NCBI GenBank assembly: GCA_009782475.1
Contig: WRIZ01000005.1
Location: 1-38,666, forward strand
Direction of reading: 5' to 3'
Source of the DNA: Oscillospiraceae bacterium
Lineage (GTDB): Bacteria; Bacillota; Clostridia; Oscillospirales; UBA929
Length of the DNA stretch: 38,666 nt
This document shows positions 16,506 through 25,470 of this stretch, one piece after another. Each line of letters opens with the position of its first letter. Position 1 is the first letter of the stretch. The notes beneath the pieces are model-generated. The model saw nothing but the letters and a program-made list of their open reading frames with translations. It searched no databases and was not told the DNA's origin. A program made the position numbers and the translations under genes.

Positions 16506-17434
16506 CGATTGGAAAAGCAAGAAGAAAAGGCCTTACCCTTACCCAAAGGCGTTCTGTAACCGGGCTTTTGTTTGTCTCGCCGTTTATCATCGGGTTTTTG
16601 GTGTTTTACCTGCGCAGTTTGATTTCCACCATCAACTTCGCCGTCTCCGAGACGACAATGGCCGCGGATACTGTGGGGTATAGCACCTCCTTCATTGGAC
16701 TGGAGAATTTTAGGTATGTTTTCACCGAACATCCGCGCTTCAATCAAGTGCTGGTGGAATCGCTGCTCGGCATGATCGTTGACGTGCCGCTCATCCTCTT
16801 CTTTTCCCTCTTTATCGCCATCGTCCTCAATCAAAAGTTCCGCGGGCGGACGGTTGCCCGCGCCATCTTCTTCCTGCCGGTTCTTCTGAACGCGCCCGCC
16901 ATCTTTACCGCGCTGGCGGACGTCAGAGCCTTTATGATCGGCGGAACCACTCCCGCCCCGGCCGGCATGGTCGACTCTGTCAGCAGCGACGGAACGATAT
17001 TAACCTATTATATCTTTCTCTTAGCCGATCTCGGGCTTCCCGAAACGATCATAGATTATGTCATCGGCGCGGTCACTCGCATCAATTACGTGATCACCAT
17101 GTCGGGCGTGCAGATCATCATCTTCCTGGCCGCCCTTCAGTCCATCTCCCCTTCCATGTATGAAGTGGCCAAAATCGAAGGCGCGACGTCTTACGAGACC
17201 TTTTGGAAAGTCACCTTCCCGATGGTGTCTCCGCTGTTGATCACCAATATGGTGTATACCGTCTTGGACTCCTATATCACCAGCCCGATCCTGTTAGAGG
17301 CGTATCAAACCATGTTCGGCGAGGATAATTATTCTCTCAGCGCGGTGATGAGCCTGACCAGCATGGTGTGCGTATGCGGTATTTTGGGTTTGGTAAGCTG
17401 GAGAGTTTCAAAAAGGGTATATTACCACAATTAG
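16502..17434 (+). CDS. Sugar ABC transporter permease, MalF type (second importer)
   Basis: A 310-residue carbohydrate ABC permease. Membrane segments include LLFVSPFIIGFLVFYL and PLILFFSLFIAIVL, and the EAA loop is EVAKIEGATSYETFWKVTFP. The ATG overlaps the stop of the DUF5696-like gene (ATGA). A longer periplasmic loop (DVRAFMIGGTTPAPAGMVDS) lies in the middle. It pairs with the next permease and probably serves the binding protein at the end of the operon. Confidence 0.9.
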   Translation: MTIGKARRKGLTLTQRRSVTGLLFVSPFIIGFLVFYLRSLISTINFAVSETTMAADTVGYSTSFIGLENFRYVFTEHPRFNQVLVESLLGMIVDVPLILFFSLFIAIVLNQKFRGRTVARAIFFLPVLLNAPAIFTALADVRAFMIGGTTPAPAGMVDSVSSDGTILTYYIFLLADLGLPETIIDYVIGAVTRINYVITMSGVQIIIFLAALQSISPSMYEVAKIEGATSYETFWKVTFPMVSPLLITNMVYTVLDSYITSPILLEAYQTMFGEDNYSLSAVMSLTSMVCVCGILGLVSWRVSKRVYYHN

Positions 17435-17471
17435 AACAGCTAAGGGCTGCCCTTAGGAAGGAGAGATTGGT

Positions 17472-18413
17472 TTGCAAAAACTGAAAAACAAAATAAACGC
17501 TATGAAAACGGATAAACATTTGGATAACGAAAAGCGTCGGTTGATCCGCTCGTCCTTGTCGTTCCTGATGTCGATCTTCCGGTTCGGGCTGATCGTCGGC
17601 ATTTCCTATGTCATTCTCGGCCCTATCCTCGGGATCGTGATCAACTCGTTTTTCTCCGACGCCGATCAGTACAACCCGGTGGTGCTCCTCATCCCGCAGC
17701 AGCCCACGCTGGAGAAATACAAACTGGCGATGACCATTTTGAATTATTGGTCGGTCATGCGCAACACATTGATCTATGTGATCTCGCTCTCCCTGATCCA
17801 AATCGGCGTCTGCTCTATGGTTGGGTATGGGTTTGCGCGCTTTCAGTTCCCCTTTAAGAAAATCCTCTTCGCCTGTGTCATCATCATCATCATCATCCCC
17901 GCGCACAGCATTATGCTTCCGCTCTTTACCACCTTCAGGGGTTTTGGGCTTCTCAAAACGATCACGCCGATGTATATCATGACGATGTTCGGCGTCGGTC
18001 TGCGTTCGGGTCTGTACATCTATATCTTCAACCAGTTTTTCCGGGGTCTTCCCAAGGAGATCGAGGAAGCCGCTTTTGTAGACGGTGCCAACACGATGTA
18101 TACGTATATGCGGGTCATGATCCCCAACGCCATGCCGGCCATCATCACGGTCACCATCTTCTCGCTGGTGTGGCAGTATAACGACCTCTTCTACGGCAAC
18201 ATCTTCCAAATTCCCAACGACTGGTCGATCGCAAGGAAACTCAATACCCTATTAGGCACTCTAGGCCCCATTTACAGGGTCACCGACCCGTCTCTTGCCC
18301 AGCTTTATGTGTATGCAGGCATTGTTTTAATGATATTGCCCATGATCATCATTTACATCTTCCTGCAAAGAAGATTTATAGAGGGGGTGGAGCGATCCGG
18401 CATTGTTGGATAG
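17472..18413 (+). CDS. Sugar ABC transporter permease, MalG type (second importer)
   Basis: A 313-residue permease of the MalG group. The N-terminus is a charged cytoplasmic segment, the first helix is in FGLIVGISYVILGPILGIVI, and the EAA loop is EAAFVDGANTMYTYMRVMIP. The start is TTG at 17472, with AGGAGAG about 7 nt upstream; the internal ATG at residue 11 has no comparable ribosome site. It completes the second permease pair of the operon. Confidence 0.9.
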   Translation: MQKLKNKINAMKTDKHLDNEKRRLIRSSLSFLMSIFRFGLIVGISYVILGPILGIVINSFFSDADQYNPVVLLIPQQPTLEKYKLAMTILNYWSVMRNTLIYVISLSLIQIGVCSMVGYGFARFQFPFKKILFACVIIIIIIPAHSIMLPLFTTFRGFGLLKTITPMYIMTMFGVGLRSGLYIYIFNQFFRGLPKEIEEAAFVDGANTMYTYMRVMIPNAMPAIITVTIFSLVWQYNDLFYGNIFQIPNDWSIARKLNTLLGTLGPIYRVTDPSLAQLYVYAGIVLMILPMIIIYIFLQRRFIEGVERSGIVG

Positions 18414-18466
18414 CACCCGTCGGCAACTTCTCCGCATCATCCAATTTATATGAAAGAGGGAAAACT

Positions 18467-20107
18467 ATGAAAACAAAGCACATTGCCTTGCTCCTGTCGG
18501 CCGTGATGGTCTTCGGCCTGTTTTTGGCGGCCTGCGGGAGCGACGACAACAGTCCGTCCGATAAGAACACAGACGGCTCCGGGGATACCAACCCCTCGTA
18601 TGTCCCGCCTCCCGCCACTGAGATCGATCCCGTACCTGCCGGAGCCATTGATTTCTCCGACGGCAACTATGACTTTGTGGCCTTCAATCTCGCGGGCGGC
18701 GACGCCGCTCCGGTCGATTTCTCGGTGATCAATCACCAAGGGATCAGTGCCTTGAAAGCCACCCTTTTGGAGAATGACAATCCCTATATCGGCATTGACG
18801 TCTCCAGCCTTTTCGGCAGCAAAGCCAAAGACATCCGCAAAATCGAGATGCGCATTTGGACGGAACATCCCGACGGAACCTTCTATGCCACCTCAGGTAC
18901 GGTGCAAGTCTTTACCGGCGCGGATAACGTCATGAGCGAAACCGTTTGGGCCATCGTGACCGAACGCAACAACCCCCGTAAGATCGAAGTCGTGCTGGAA
19001 GCCGACCAGGTCTTCGACCCCGACGCCAAGAACATCATTATCCTCTACAAAGGCGCAGACTCGGCGACAAACGACCGTAACGCCAATGTCATCATCGACT
19101 ATATCGCTTGCTACGACGCCTCCGGCAGCATCATCGCCGCCGACACTTCGGCTTCCTTTGATCCGCCCAAGGGATTCGGTTCGGCCGATATGTCCCTGCT
19201 GTATGAAGTGGAAAACGAAGTGAAATACACATTCCTTGACGATGGGAAAACCGGTATATCCAACGGCGCATGGGGTCAGGCCGGAGCCATTGACAGAGAG
19301 AATTTTGACATTGACCTTTTGGTTCCCGGTGCGGTCATCACCGTTGGTTACGTTTCCGAAAAAGCCCCCGAACTTGTCTTCCAGCGTTTTGCGACCCATC
19401 CCGACGGTCAGATTTGGGGCAAAGTCGAACCGTTTATGACCAATCTGTCCGGCACCGTCGCTCAATACCGCTACGAGGACATTGTGGCAGGCTTCACCAC
19501 CGACGATTTTGAAGACAACCTTGACCGCATCTATGTCGGCGACCGCGGCGAAGAGCTGGAAGTCAAGAGCTTCACTGTCGGGAAGCGCACCCATGAGATC
19601 GGGTATAACTCATTCTTGGTCGGCGACAAAGGATATATGGATCTGACGCCGTTCAACGTCCACGCCAACGCCGGGGTCTCCCAAGGGGATTACAAGCAGT
19701 GTTTCCGTATGGACACCGACAAGTCCACCGAAAACCCGCCTGACTTTGACGCCAGCTGGGTTGTCGACGGCTGCTACTTCATCTCATATTATGAATCAGG
19801 GAAGCAAACACAGTTTATCTTCCAGCGTTTCAAAGACTTCGGCGGCGAACTGTGGGGCGCGGTCAACGGCAATTCCCGCCCGGGCGGCTATCAAACGCCG
19901 GAAGCGACCGACGCCAACGGCGATAGAATCGCCCGCACCGGCGTTGATATGGTCACGTACGAAGGCATCATGGACATGTGGATCGACTACGGCGGAAGCG
20001 AAAACATTGCGGATGAGCTTTGCGCCTTTTGGATTCAGGACGACGGTTCCCCGTTTACCCTGTTCAAGATTCTCATGTATTCACCCACATTAGCCAATGC
20101 CGATTAA
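18467..20107 (+). CDS. Surface lipoprotein with duplicated CBM-like domain, function unknown
   Basis: A 546-residue exported lipoprotein; the signal ends in the lipobox LAAC and is followed by an acidic Asp/Ser linker. Residues of about 60-210 form a beta-rich domain (NYDFVAFNLAGG, IGIDVSSLFG, VIIDYIACYDASG) like carbohydrate-binding beta-sandwiches. Two later units repeat each other: around 285-325 (FDIDLLVPGAVITVGY, LVFQRF, GQIWGKV) and around 425-470 (FDASWVVDGCYFISYY, FIFQRF, GELWGAV). No catalytic motif was recognised. Because it lies between a permease pair and a binding protein, it is probably a glycan-capture protein for the second importer. GAAAGAGGG precedes the ATG. Confidence 0.72.
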   Translation: MKTKHIALLLSAVMVFGLFLAACGSDDNSPSDKNTDGSGDTNPSYVPPPATEIDPVPAGAIDFSDGNYDFVAFNLAGGDAAPVDFSVINHQGISALKATLLENDNPYIGIDVSSLFGSKAKDIRKIEMRIWTEHPDGTFYATSGTVQVFTGADNVMSETVWAIVTERNNPRKIEVVLEADQVFDPDAKNIIILYKGADSATNDRNANVIIDYIACYDASGSIIAADTSASFDPPKGFGSADMSLLYEVENEVKYTFLDDGKTGISNGAWGQAGAIDRENFDIDLLVPGAVITVGYVSEKAPELVFQRFATHPDGQIWGKVEPFMTNLSGTVAQYRYEDIVAGFTTDDFEDNLDRIYVGDRGEELEVKSFTVGKRTHEIGYNSFLVGDKGYMDLTPFNVHANAGVSQGDYKQCFRMDTDKSTENPPDFDASWVVDGCYFISYYESGKQTQFIFQRFKDFGGELWGAVNGNSRPGGYQTPEATDANGDRIARTGVDMVTYEGIMDMWIDYGGSENIADELCAFWIQDDGSPFTLFKILMYSPTLANAD

Positions 20108-20151
20108 ACAAAAACCGGGTTCTAAATAATAAATAAAGGAGGACAAAAACA

Positions 20152-21564
20152 ATGAAAATGCGCAAAATTCTTTCTCTCGCCGTCGTTTTCGTCATGCTCT
20201 TCACCTTCCTCGCGGCGTGCGGCGGCGACGGGGACGACACAGGCACCGTTGACCCATCGGGTGATCCGGGTGTCCGCTATGAAACAAAACGCCCGCTCGA
20301 AGTCGGCATTTGGTGGAACCCCGACGACATCTATGATTCCAACCGCACCACCATCCCCGCCTCCGAAAAAAACCAAATGATGGGCGAGATCCGGCTGGCG
20401 AATATGCGCGCCATTGAGAACCGCTACAACATCACGCTCAAGTTCGTGGACATTACCTACAACGGCGCAAAGGAATCCATCTCCACCTCGATCATGGCCG
20501 GCTCTCCCGACATGGACATCTACTGTATGGATCTCAATTTCGGCATCCCGTATATCATGGGCGATTACTGTCTGCCGATCGACAGCTATGCCAGACCCGG
20601 CAGCGACATCTTCACCACGCAAAACGTCATGTCTTCCCTCAATGTCTGCGGGCTGGACAAAGACTACATCATGAGGGCGGCGCCCTTTACGGACTACAAC
20701 GCCATCTTCATGCTGGGCTACAACTGGGACATCCTTCAGGAGTTCAACCAGCCCAACCCGCAGGCTCTTTGGGATGAGGGGAAATGGACGTGGGACGCCT
20801 GGCTTGACATTATGAAAGCCACCACCGACAGCAACAGAGGCACCTTCGGCTGGGGCGGCGCGCACGTCTCCCTTCTTGACAACCTCTTGATTTCCAACAA
20901 TGCCAACATCGCCTTGACGGACACACAAGGTCTGACATCTGCAAACACCTTGGAAGTCCTTGACTTCATCTACAAAATGTACAACGAGCACAACGTCGCC
21001 AAACCTTGGGACGGCGACATCGAGTATTGGGATAACAACGACTGGAGCGGCGGCACCAACGCCTTCTTCGTTTGGATCGCGTGGCTTGCTCAGAGAAACG
21101 GCGTTTCCAAAGGGTTCGGCACCGAGACAGACCCAGCATGCGATTACACCATCAGGGTGGTTCCGTGGCCTCTCGGCCCCACGGTAAACAGCAAAGATGA
21201 AGTCAAAGGCACCAACGTAAAGGGTAACGTGTATATGATCCCCAAAGGGGTTCAGGATCCGTTCACTGTGTATGACATTTGGTTCGATTACAACAACTGG
21301 CACGGCGGCGACCTCGAACTCCGCAACGAGCAAGCCTTCTGGATGCAAGATCTATTTGCCGACGATGTGAAAGGCTTCCAATTCTGCCAGGAGCTTGGCG
21401 AAAAACCCCAATTTGACATGTGGGAACCCCTGAACGCGAAAAACGCCGACAGCGACACCTTCGGCATCGGCGGGATCATCGGCGGAACCGCTATGCCTTC
21501 CGAGCTTTCCGAGCAGTGGAAGAATGTCATGCAGGACGCCATCGACAAAGCATACGGGAAATAA
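20152..21564 (+). CDS. Sugar ABC transporter substrate-binding lipoprotein (second importer)
   Basis: A 470-residue family-1 extracellular solute-binding protein. The signal peptide ends in the lipobox LAAC, with an acidic linker (GGDGDDTGTVD) after it. The mature protein shows NRYNITLKFVDITYNGAKES, AGSPDMDIYCMD, LGYNWDILQEF, GKWTWDAWLDIMKATTD and the aromatic-rich centre NNDWSGGTNAFFVWIAW, typical of oligosaccharide binders. A near-ideal AAAGGAGG lies before the ATG, suggesting high expression relative to the rest of the operon. It is the last gene of the unit and most likely feeds the permease pair at 16502-18413. Confidence 0.88.
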   Translation: MKMRKILSLAVVFVMLFTFLAACGGDGDDTGTVDPSGDPGVRYETKRPLEVGIWWNPDDIYDSNRTTIPASEKNQMMGEIRLANMRAIENRYNITLKFVDITYNGAKESISTSIMAGSPDMDIYCMDLNFGIPYIMGDYCLPIDSYARPGSDIFTTQNVMSSLNVCGLDKDYIMRAAPFTDYNAIFMLGYNWDILQEFNQPNPQALWDEGKWTWDAWLDIMKATTDSNRGTFGWGGAHVSLLDNLLISNNANIALTDTQGLTSANTLEVLDFIYKMYNEHNVAKPWDGDIEYWDNNDWSGGTNAFFVWIAWLAQRNGVSKGFGTETDPACDYTIRVVPWPLGPTVNSKDEVKGTNVKGNVYMIPKGVQDPFTVYDIWFDYNNWHGGDLELRNEQAFWMQDLFADDVKGFQFCQELGEKPQFDMWEPLNAKNADSDTFGIGGIIGGTAMPSELSEQWKNVMQDAIDKAYGK

Positions 21565-21579
21565 ACATTAACAGCAACC

Positions 21580-21607
21580 AAAAAACCAGCCTTACGGCTG
21601 GTTTTTT
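21580..21607. terminator. Strong bidirectional terminator
   Basis: A perfect 12-bp stem AAAAAACCAGCC / GGCTGGTTTTTT with a TTAC loop. The A-run and T-run give a U-tract in both directions, so it closes both the plus-strand polysaccharide operon and the minus-strand operon ending at 21610. Confidence 0.93.
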
Positions 21608-21609
21608 GA

Positions 21610-22029
21610 TTAAAGACAGAAATGCTGCATCCCCGCGCCCAAGCCTGTTGCCGGCAGTTCGGTAAACCCCAGCCGGGTGTAGAAACTCTCGCGCCCCTCG
21701 ACTGAAAAGAGGCTGACCACCACGGCGCGTCCCGAAGGCACGAATGCTTTGGCGCGCAGGATGGCTTCTTCAACAAGGCGGCTCCCGATCCCTTGCCGCC
21801 GCCACAGCGGTATGACAAGCAGGTCATAAATCAGGAAGACAAAGGCTCCGTCGCCCACAACACGCACCATTCCGACCGTCCGCGAGCCGTTGAAGGCCGA
21901 CAGGGTAAACAGCGACGACCCAATGGCGCGCTCAACCAATACCGGCTCCAGCTCCGGCATACCGCAGGCCGCGCGCAATCCGGCGAAGACGTCGGGTGTG
22001 AGGATCCCTTCGCGGATCAAGATGTCCAT
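21610..22029 (-). CDS. GNAT family N-acetyltransferase
   Basis: A 139-residue acetyltransferase. The core acetyl-CoA-binding motif is DLLVIPLWRRQGIGSRLVEEAI (the R/Q-x-x-G-x-G loop) at about residues 68-90, with the preceding strand VGMVRVVGDGAFVFLIY and the C-terminal RESFYTRLGF motif. The substrate is unknown. The ATG directly abuts the stop of the GH13 gene, so it is the last gene of the long minus-strand unit. Confidence 0.85.
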   Translation of the reverse strand: MDILIREGILTPDVFAGLRAACGMPELEPVLVERAIGSSLFTLSAFNGSRTVGMVRVVGDGAFVFLIYDLLVIPLWRRQGIGSRLVEEAILRAKAFVPSGRAVVVSLFSVEGRESFYTRLGFTELPATGLGAGMQHFCL

Positions 22030-23928
22030 CTAAATCAACACCCTTACACTCATAGGCTCCAGTGATACCGATAAGACGCCGTCTTTCGGGCGGAAGGTCA
22101 TATTGGAGAATATGTCGGTCTTGGCGTTTTTATATCCGTCCGCCGTTATTTCCAGCCATTCGTCCCCGCGATTGACGCAAATCAATGCCTTCATGCCTCT
22201 CTTGCCGATGCGCTCATAGACCAAAAGCCCGCCTTCGGCACGAATGTAGCGGATGTCGCCCGATTGCAAGGCTTCGGATTCGCCCCGGGCTTTGCCCAAA
22301 AGGGTAAACCAATCCAATAGGGTGTGATCCTCCCGTCCCCACGGATACCCCCGGCGATTGAACGGGTCTTCAAACCCTTCCAAACCGGCTTCATCGCCAT
22401 ACAGGACGGTGGGCGAGCCGGGGAAGGTGTAGAGGATGGCCGAAGCCAGTTTGAGGCGGTTGACCGCCGCCGCCCGCCGTTCAGGCGGCAGGAAGGTCTC
22501 GGCTCTGCCTTCTTTGTCCTGCCCCCACTCTTCGGGCAGGGCTCCCAAGACGGTGAGGATACGGGGGGTGTCATGCGTCCCCAAAGAGTTCATCAGGCTG
22601 TAATAGATGGCGCGCGGATAATGTTCGCGCAGCCGTTCCATCGCGTTTTTGAAAACAGCCGCGTCATCGCCCAAAATGTATCCGATCAGGCTGTCCCGCA
22701 TCGGGTAGTTCATCACGCTGTCCAATTCCCGCCCCAGCAGATACTTTCTGCGGACGCTGTAGGCGATCTTGTTGGAGGCGTCTTCCCATACTTCGCCGAT
22801 GGTCACGGCGTCGCTTTTTTCCTCAAGCGAGGCTCTTCTCAGCTCTTCGATAAAGCTGTCGGGCAGCTCGTCGGCGACGTCCAGCCGCCAGCCCGAAGCC
22901 CCGGCTCTCAGCCAATGCCGCACCACCGAATCTTTGCTTTTGACGATAAAATCTATGTAATCGGGGTGGGACTCATTGACCTGCGGCAGGGTGTAGATTC
23001 CCCACCATGATTCATATCGGAACGGCCACTCCTGGAAGGTATACCAGTCATAATACGGGGAGTCTTTGGATTCAAACGCTCCCAGCTCTTTCTGATAAAA
23101 CCCCGCGCCGTTGAAATATACGCTGTTGAACCCGGTGTGATTGAAGACTCCGTCTAAAATAACACGGATGCCCAACGCTTCCGCTTCTTTGCACAGCTCG
23201 GTAAATTCTGCTTCGGTGCCGAACAGCGGGTCTACCCGGGTGTAGCAGGCCGTGTCGTAGCGGTGGTTGGAGGCCGCCTCAAAAATGGGGCTGAAATAGA
23301 TGGTTTTCGCGCCGAGACCGTGGATATAATCGAGTTTTTCCCGCACCCCGGCTATATTGCCTCCGAAAAAGTCGCGGTTACGCACCTCGCCCTTTTCATC
23401 GGGACGGAAATTGGGGCATTCATGCCAGTTTTCATGCAGAACACGCTCCCCGGGCATCTTGTCCAGCGGGGGCGTCTTGGCTTTGCCCTTGTGAAACCTG
23501 TCGGGGAAAATATGATAAGTCAGCCCTTTGCCAAACCACTCTGAACCGCATGTATCGTCGGGATGGGTGACGGTAAGCTGATAGGCGCGCGGGTTTTCCC
23601 GGACAAACTCACATTCCCCGTCGGCTTTGTCGGGGTTATCGTAAAACCCTCCCGGCCCGTCGAGATGCTCGCAGCGGAACCAATACCAAACCGGCCCCAG
23701 CAACCCCTTCGTATCCAGCTCCGCGCCGTATACGTCGCATTCGTCCCGCAGCCCTTTCCACTTCATGGCGATTTCATTGTACACCTCGCCAAACTCGTCC
23801 TGTACGCATAGAAAAACGCGCCACCACGCGGCGGCGCGTGGCGGCATGACGGTGAAGGAAACCTTTTTCCCCGCCTTGACCGCACCGAACGGTTTTTTAT
23901 ACGCTTCGAGCCTCGACGCGTAAATCAT
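22030..23928 (-). CDS. GH13 alpha-glucosidase/neopullulanase-like enzyme
   Basis: A 632-residue cytoplasmic alpha-amylase-family enzyme (no signal peptide). An N-terminal beta-sandwich of about 130 residues precedes the barrel, as in cyclomaltodextrinases and neopullulanases. GH13 regions are visible: DGVFNHTG, GWRLDVADEL (nucleophile about D350), IGEVWED (acid/base about E379) and LGTHDTPR (third acid). It probably trims or debranches linear and branched maltodextrins released by glycogen phosphorylase. The exact specificity (neopullulanase, maltogenic or alpha-glucosidase) cannot be fixed. Its ATG overlaps the metG stop by 4 bp, so translation is coupled to a tRNA synthetase gene. Confidence 0.88.
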   Translation of the reverse strand: MIYASRLEAYKKPFGAVKAGKKVSFTVMPPRAAAWWRVFLCVQDEFGEVYNEIAMKWKGLRDECDVYGAELDTKGLLGPVWYWFRCEHLDGPGGFYDNPDKADGECEFVRENPRAYQLTVTHPDDTCGSEWFGKGLTYHIFPDRFHKGKAKTPPLDKMPGERVLHENWHECPNFRPDEKGEVRNRDFFGGNIAGVREKLDYIHGLGAKTIYFSPIFEAASNHRYDTACYTRVDPLFGTEAEFTELCKEAEALGIRVILDGVFNHTGFNSVYFNGAGFYQKELGAFESKDSPYYDWYTFQEWPFRYESWWGIYTLPQVNESHPDYIDFIVKSKDSVVRHWLRAGASGWRLDVADELPDSFIEELRRASLEEKSDAVTIGEVWEDASNKIAYSVRRKYLLGRELDSVMNYPMRDSLIGYILGDDAAVFKNAMERLREHYPRAIYYSLMNSLGTHDTPRILTVLGALPEEWGQDKEGRAETFLPPERRAAAVNRLKLASAILYTFPGSPTVLYGDEAGLEGFEDPFNRRGYPWGREDHTLLDWFTLLGKARGESEALQSGDIRYIRAEGGLLVYERIGKRGMKALICVNRGDEWLEITADGYKNAKTDIFSNMTFRPKDGVLSVSLEPMSVRVLI

Positions 23929-25460
23929 GCCTCCACCTCTTCCATAACGATCCTGGGGAACAGGTTTTCACCCCGTTTGACGGTATAGCCTTTGGGGGAC
24001 GGTTCATCCCAAACCGGGATTTCAGATAAGCCCAACTGGCTCCGCAGTTTGCCGCAGGCAAGCGGCATGACTGGATAAAGCAGTACAGACGCCGCGCGCA
24101 GGGTATCCAGCAGGGTATACAGCACACAGCGCAGTTCTTCCGCTTTTTCATTGTCCTTCGCAAGAATCCACGGAGCTGTTTCGTCGATATAGCGGTTGGC
24201 GCGGACGACCGGAGCCATCGCCTCGGTGACGGCTGATTGCATGGCGAGTTTATCCATCGCCTCGGCGTACCGCGTCCGCGACGCGGCGCAGAGTTCCAGC
24301 ACCTCGTTTTGCGGTTTTTCCGCCGGGGAGACCTCTCCGCCGAAATATTTCTCCGCCATGGTAATGCTGCGGGAAGCGAGATTGCCGAGGTCATTGGCTA
24401 AATCGGTGTTGCAGCGGGAGACGAACTGCTCGCGGGTGATGCTGCCGTCGCGGGCAAACGGCATCTCGCGCAAGACATAGTAACGGGTGCAATCGACGCC
24501 GTATTTCTCCACCAGCTCGGTCGCGTAAATGGCGTTGCCGAGCGATTTGCTCATTTTATCGCTGCCCGTTAAAATCCACGGATGCCCAAACACCTTCTTC
24601 GGCAGAGGGAGTTCCAACGCCATCAGCAGAGCCGGCCAATAGAGGGTATGGAACCGCAGGACATCCTTTCCCAGCACATGGACGTCGCACGGCCAGTATT
24701 TTTGAAACAATTCGCCGTGGTTCCCGCCGGCATCATAACCCAGTGCGGTGATATAGTTGGACAATGCGTCCACCCATACATAGGTCACATGCCCTGGGTC
24801 TGACTCGATCGGGACGCCCCATGTAAAGGAGGTGCGCGACACGCAAAAATCCTGAAGCCCCGGCTTGATATAGCCGTTGACCATCTCGTTTTTACGGGTG
24901 TCGGGCTGGATGAAGTCCGGGTTCTTCTCAATATGCTCGGTCAGCCGTTCGGCATAAGCCGAAAGCCGGAAGAAATACGCTTCCTCGCTCAGTTTTTCCA
25001 CCGGGCGGCCGCAGTCGGGGCAGAGGTTGCCGTTTTCGCTTTTAACGATCTGCGCCTCGGTATGAAATGCTTCGTCGGGGATGCAGTACCAGCCGTCATA
25101 TACGCTTTTATAAATGTCGCCCCGGTCGTACAGCTTCTTGAAAATACGCTTGACGATCTCCTTATGGCGCGGCTCAGACGTGCGGATAAAACCGTCGTAC
25201 TCCACCATACATAAATCCCATACATCCCGCAGCTCCTTGCTGATCCTGTTCACGAAATCCTGCGGTGAAACGCCCTCTTTTTCGGCGGCGCGCTCGATCT
25301 TCTCCCCGTGTTCGTCGGTGCCGGTGAGAAAATATACGTCGTCGCCGATCAGTTTATGATAGCGCGCCACGGCGTCGGTGAAGACGGCCTCATAGGTGTT
25401 GCCGATGTGCGGACGCTGTGAGGCGTAGGTGATCGCCGTTGTGATATAAAATTTTGCCAT
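23925..25460 (-). CDS. metG: Methionyl-tRNA synthetase
   Basis: A 511-residue class I synthetase that charges tRNA-Met. The HIGH box reads HIGN (residues 18-21), and KMSKS is present in WILTGSDKMSKSLGN. The zinc-knuckle region has WYCIPDEAF then CPDCGRP, so one of the four usual ligand cysteines appears replaced by Asp. The C-terminal EMAP-II-like tRNA-binding domain found in about 650-residue MetRS is absent; this is the short form. It follows glgP by 10 bp and overlaps the GH13 gene, so it is embedded in a glycogen-metabolism operon. No T-box was seen before it. Confidence 0.95.
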   Translation of the reverse strand: MAKFYITTAITYASQRPHIGNTYEAVFTDAVARYHKLIGDDVYFLTGTDEHGEKIERAAEKEGVSPQDFVNRISKELRDVWDLCMVEYDGFIRTSEPRHKEIVKRIFKKLYDRGDIYKSVYDGWYCIPDEAFHTEAQIVKSENGNLCPDCGRPVEKLSEEAYFFRLSAYAERLTEHIEKNPDFIQPDTRKNEMVNGYIKPGLQDFCVSRTSFTWGVPIESDPGHVTYVWVDALSNYITALGYDAGGNHGELFQKYWPCDVHVLGKDVLRFHTLYWPALLMALELPLPKKVFGHPWILTGSDKMSKSLGNAIYATELVEKYGVDCTRYYVLREMPFARDGSITREQFVSRCNTDLANDLGNLASRSITMAEKYFGGEVSPAEKPQNEVLELCAASRTRYAEAMDKLAMQSAVTEAMAPVVRANRYIDETAPWILAKDNEKAEELRCVLYTLLDTLRAASVLLYPVMPLACGKLRSQLGLSEIPVWDEPSPKGYTVKRGENLFPRIVMEEVEA

Positions 25461-25470
25461 AACTCTCTCC

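Noticed and set aside
20122-21348. A 408-codon minus-strand open frame
   Set aside because: It is antisense to the well-supported binding-protein gene and has no motif or ribosome site.
22324-23010. A 228-codon plus-strand open frame
   Set aside because: It is antisense to the GH13 catalytic region, which has clear motifs on the other strand.
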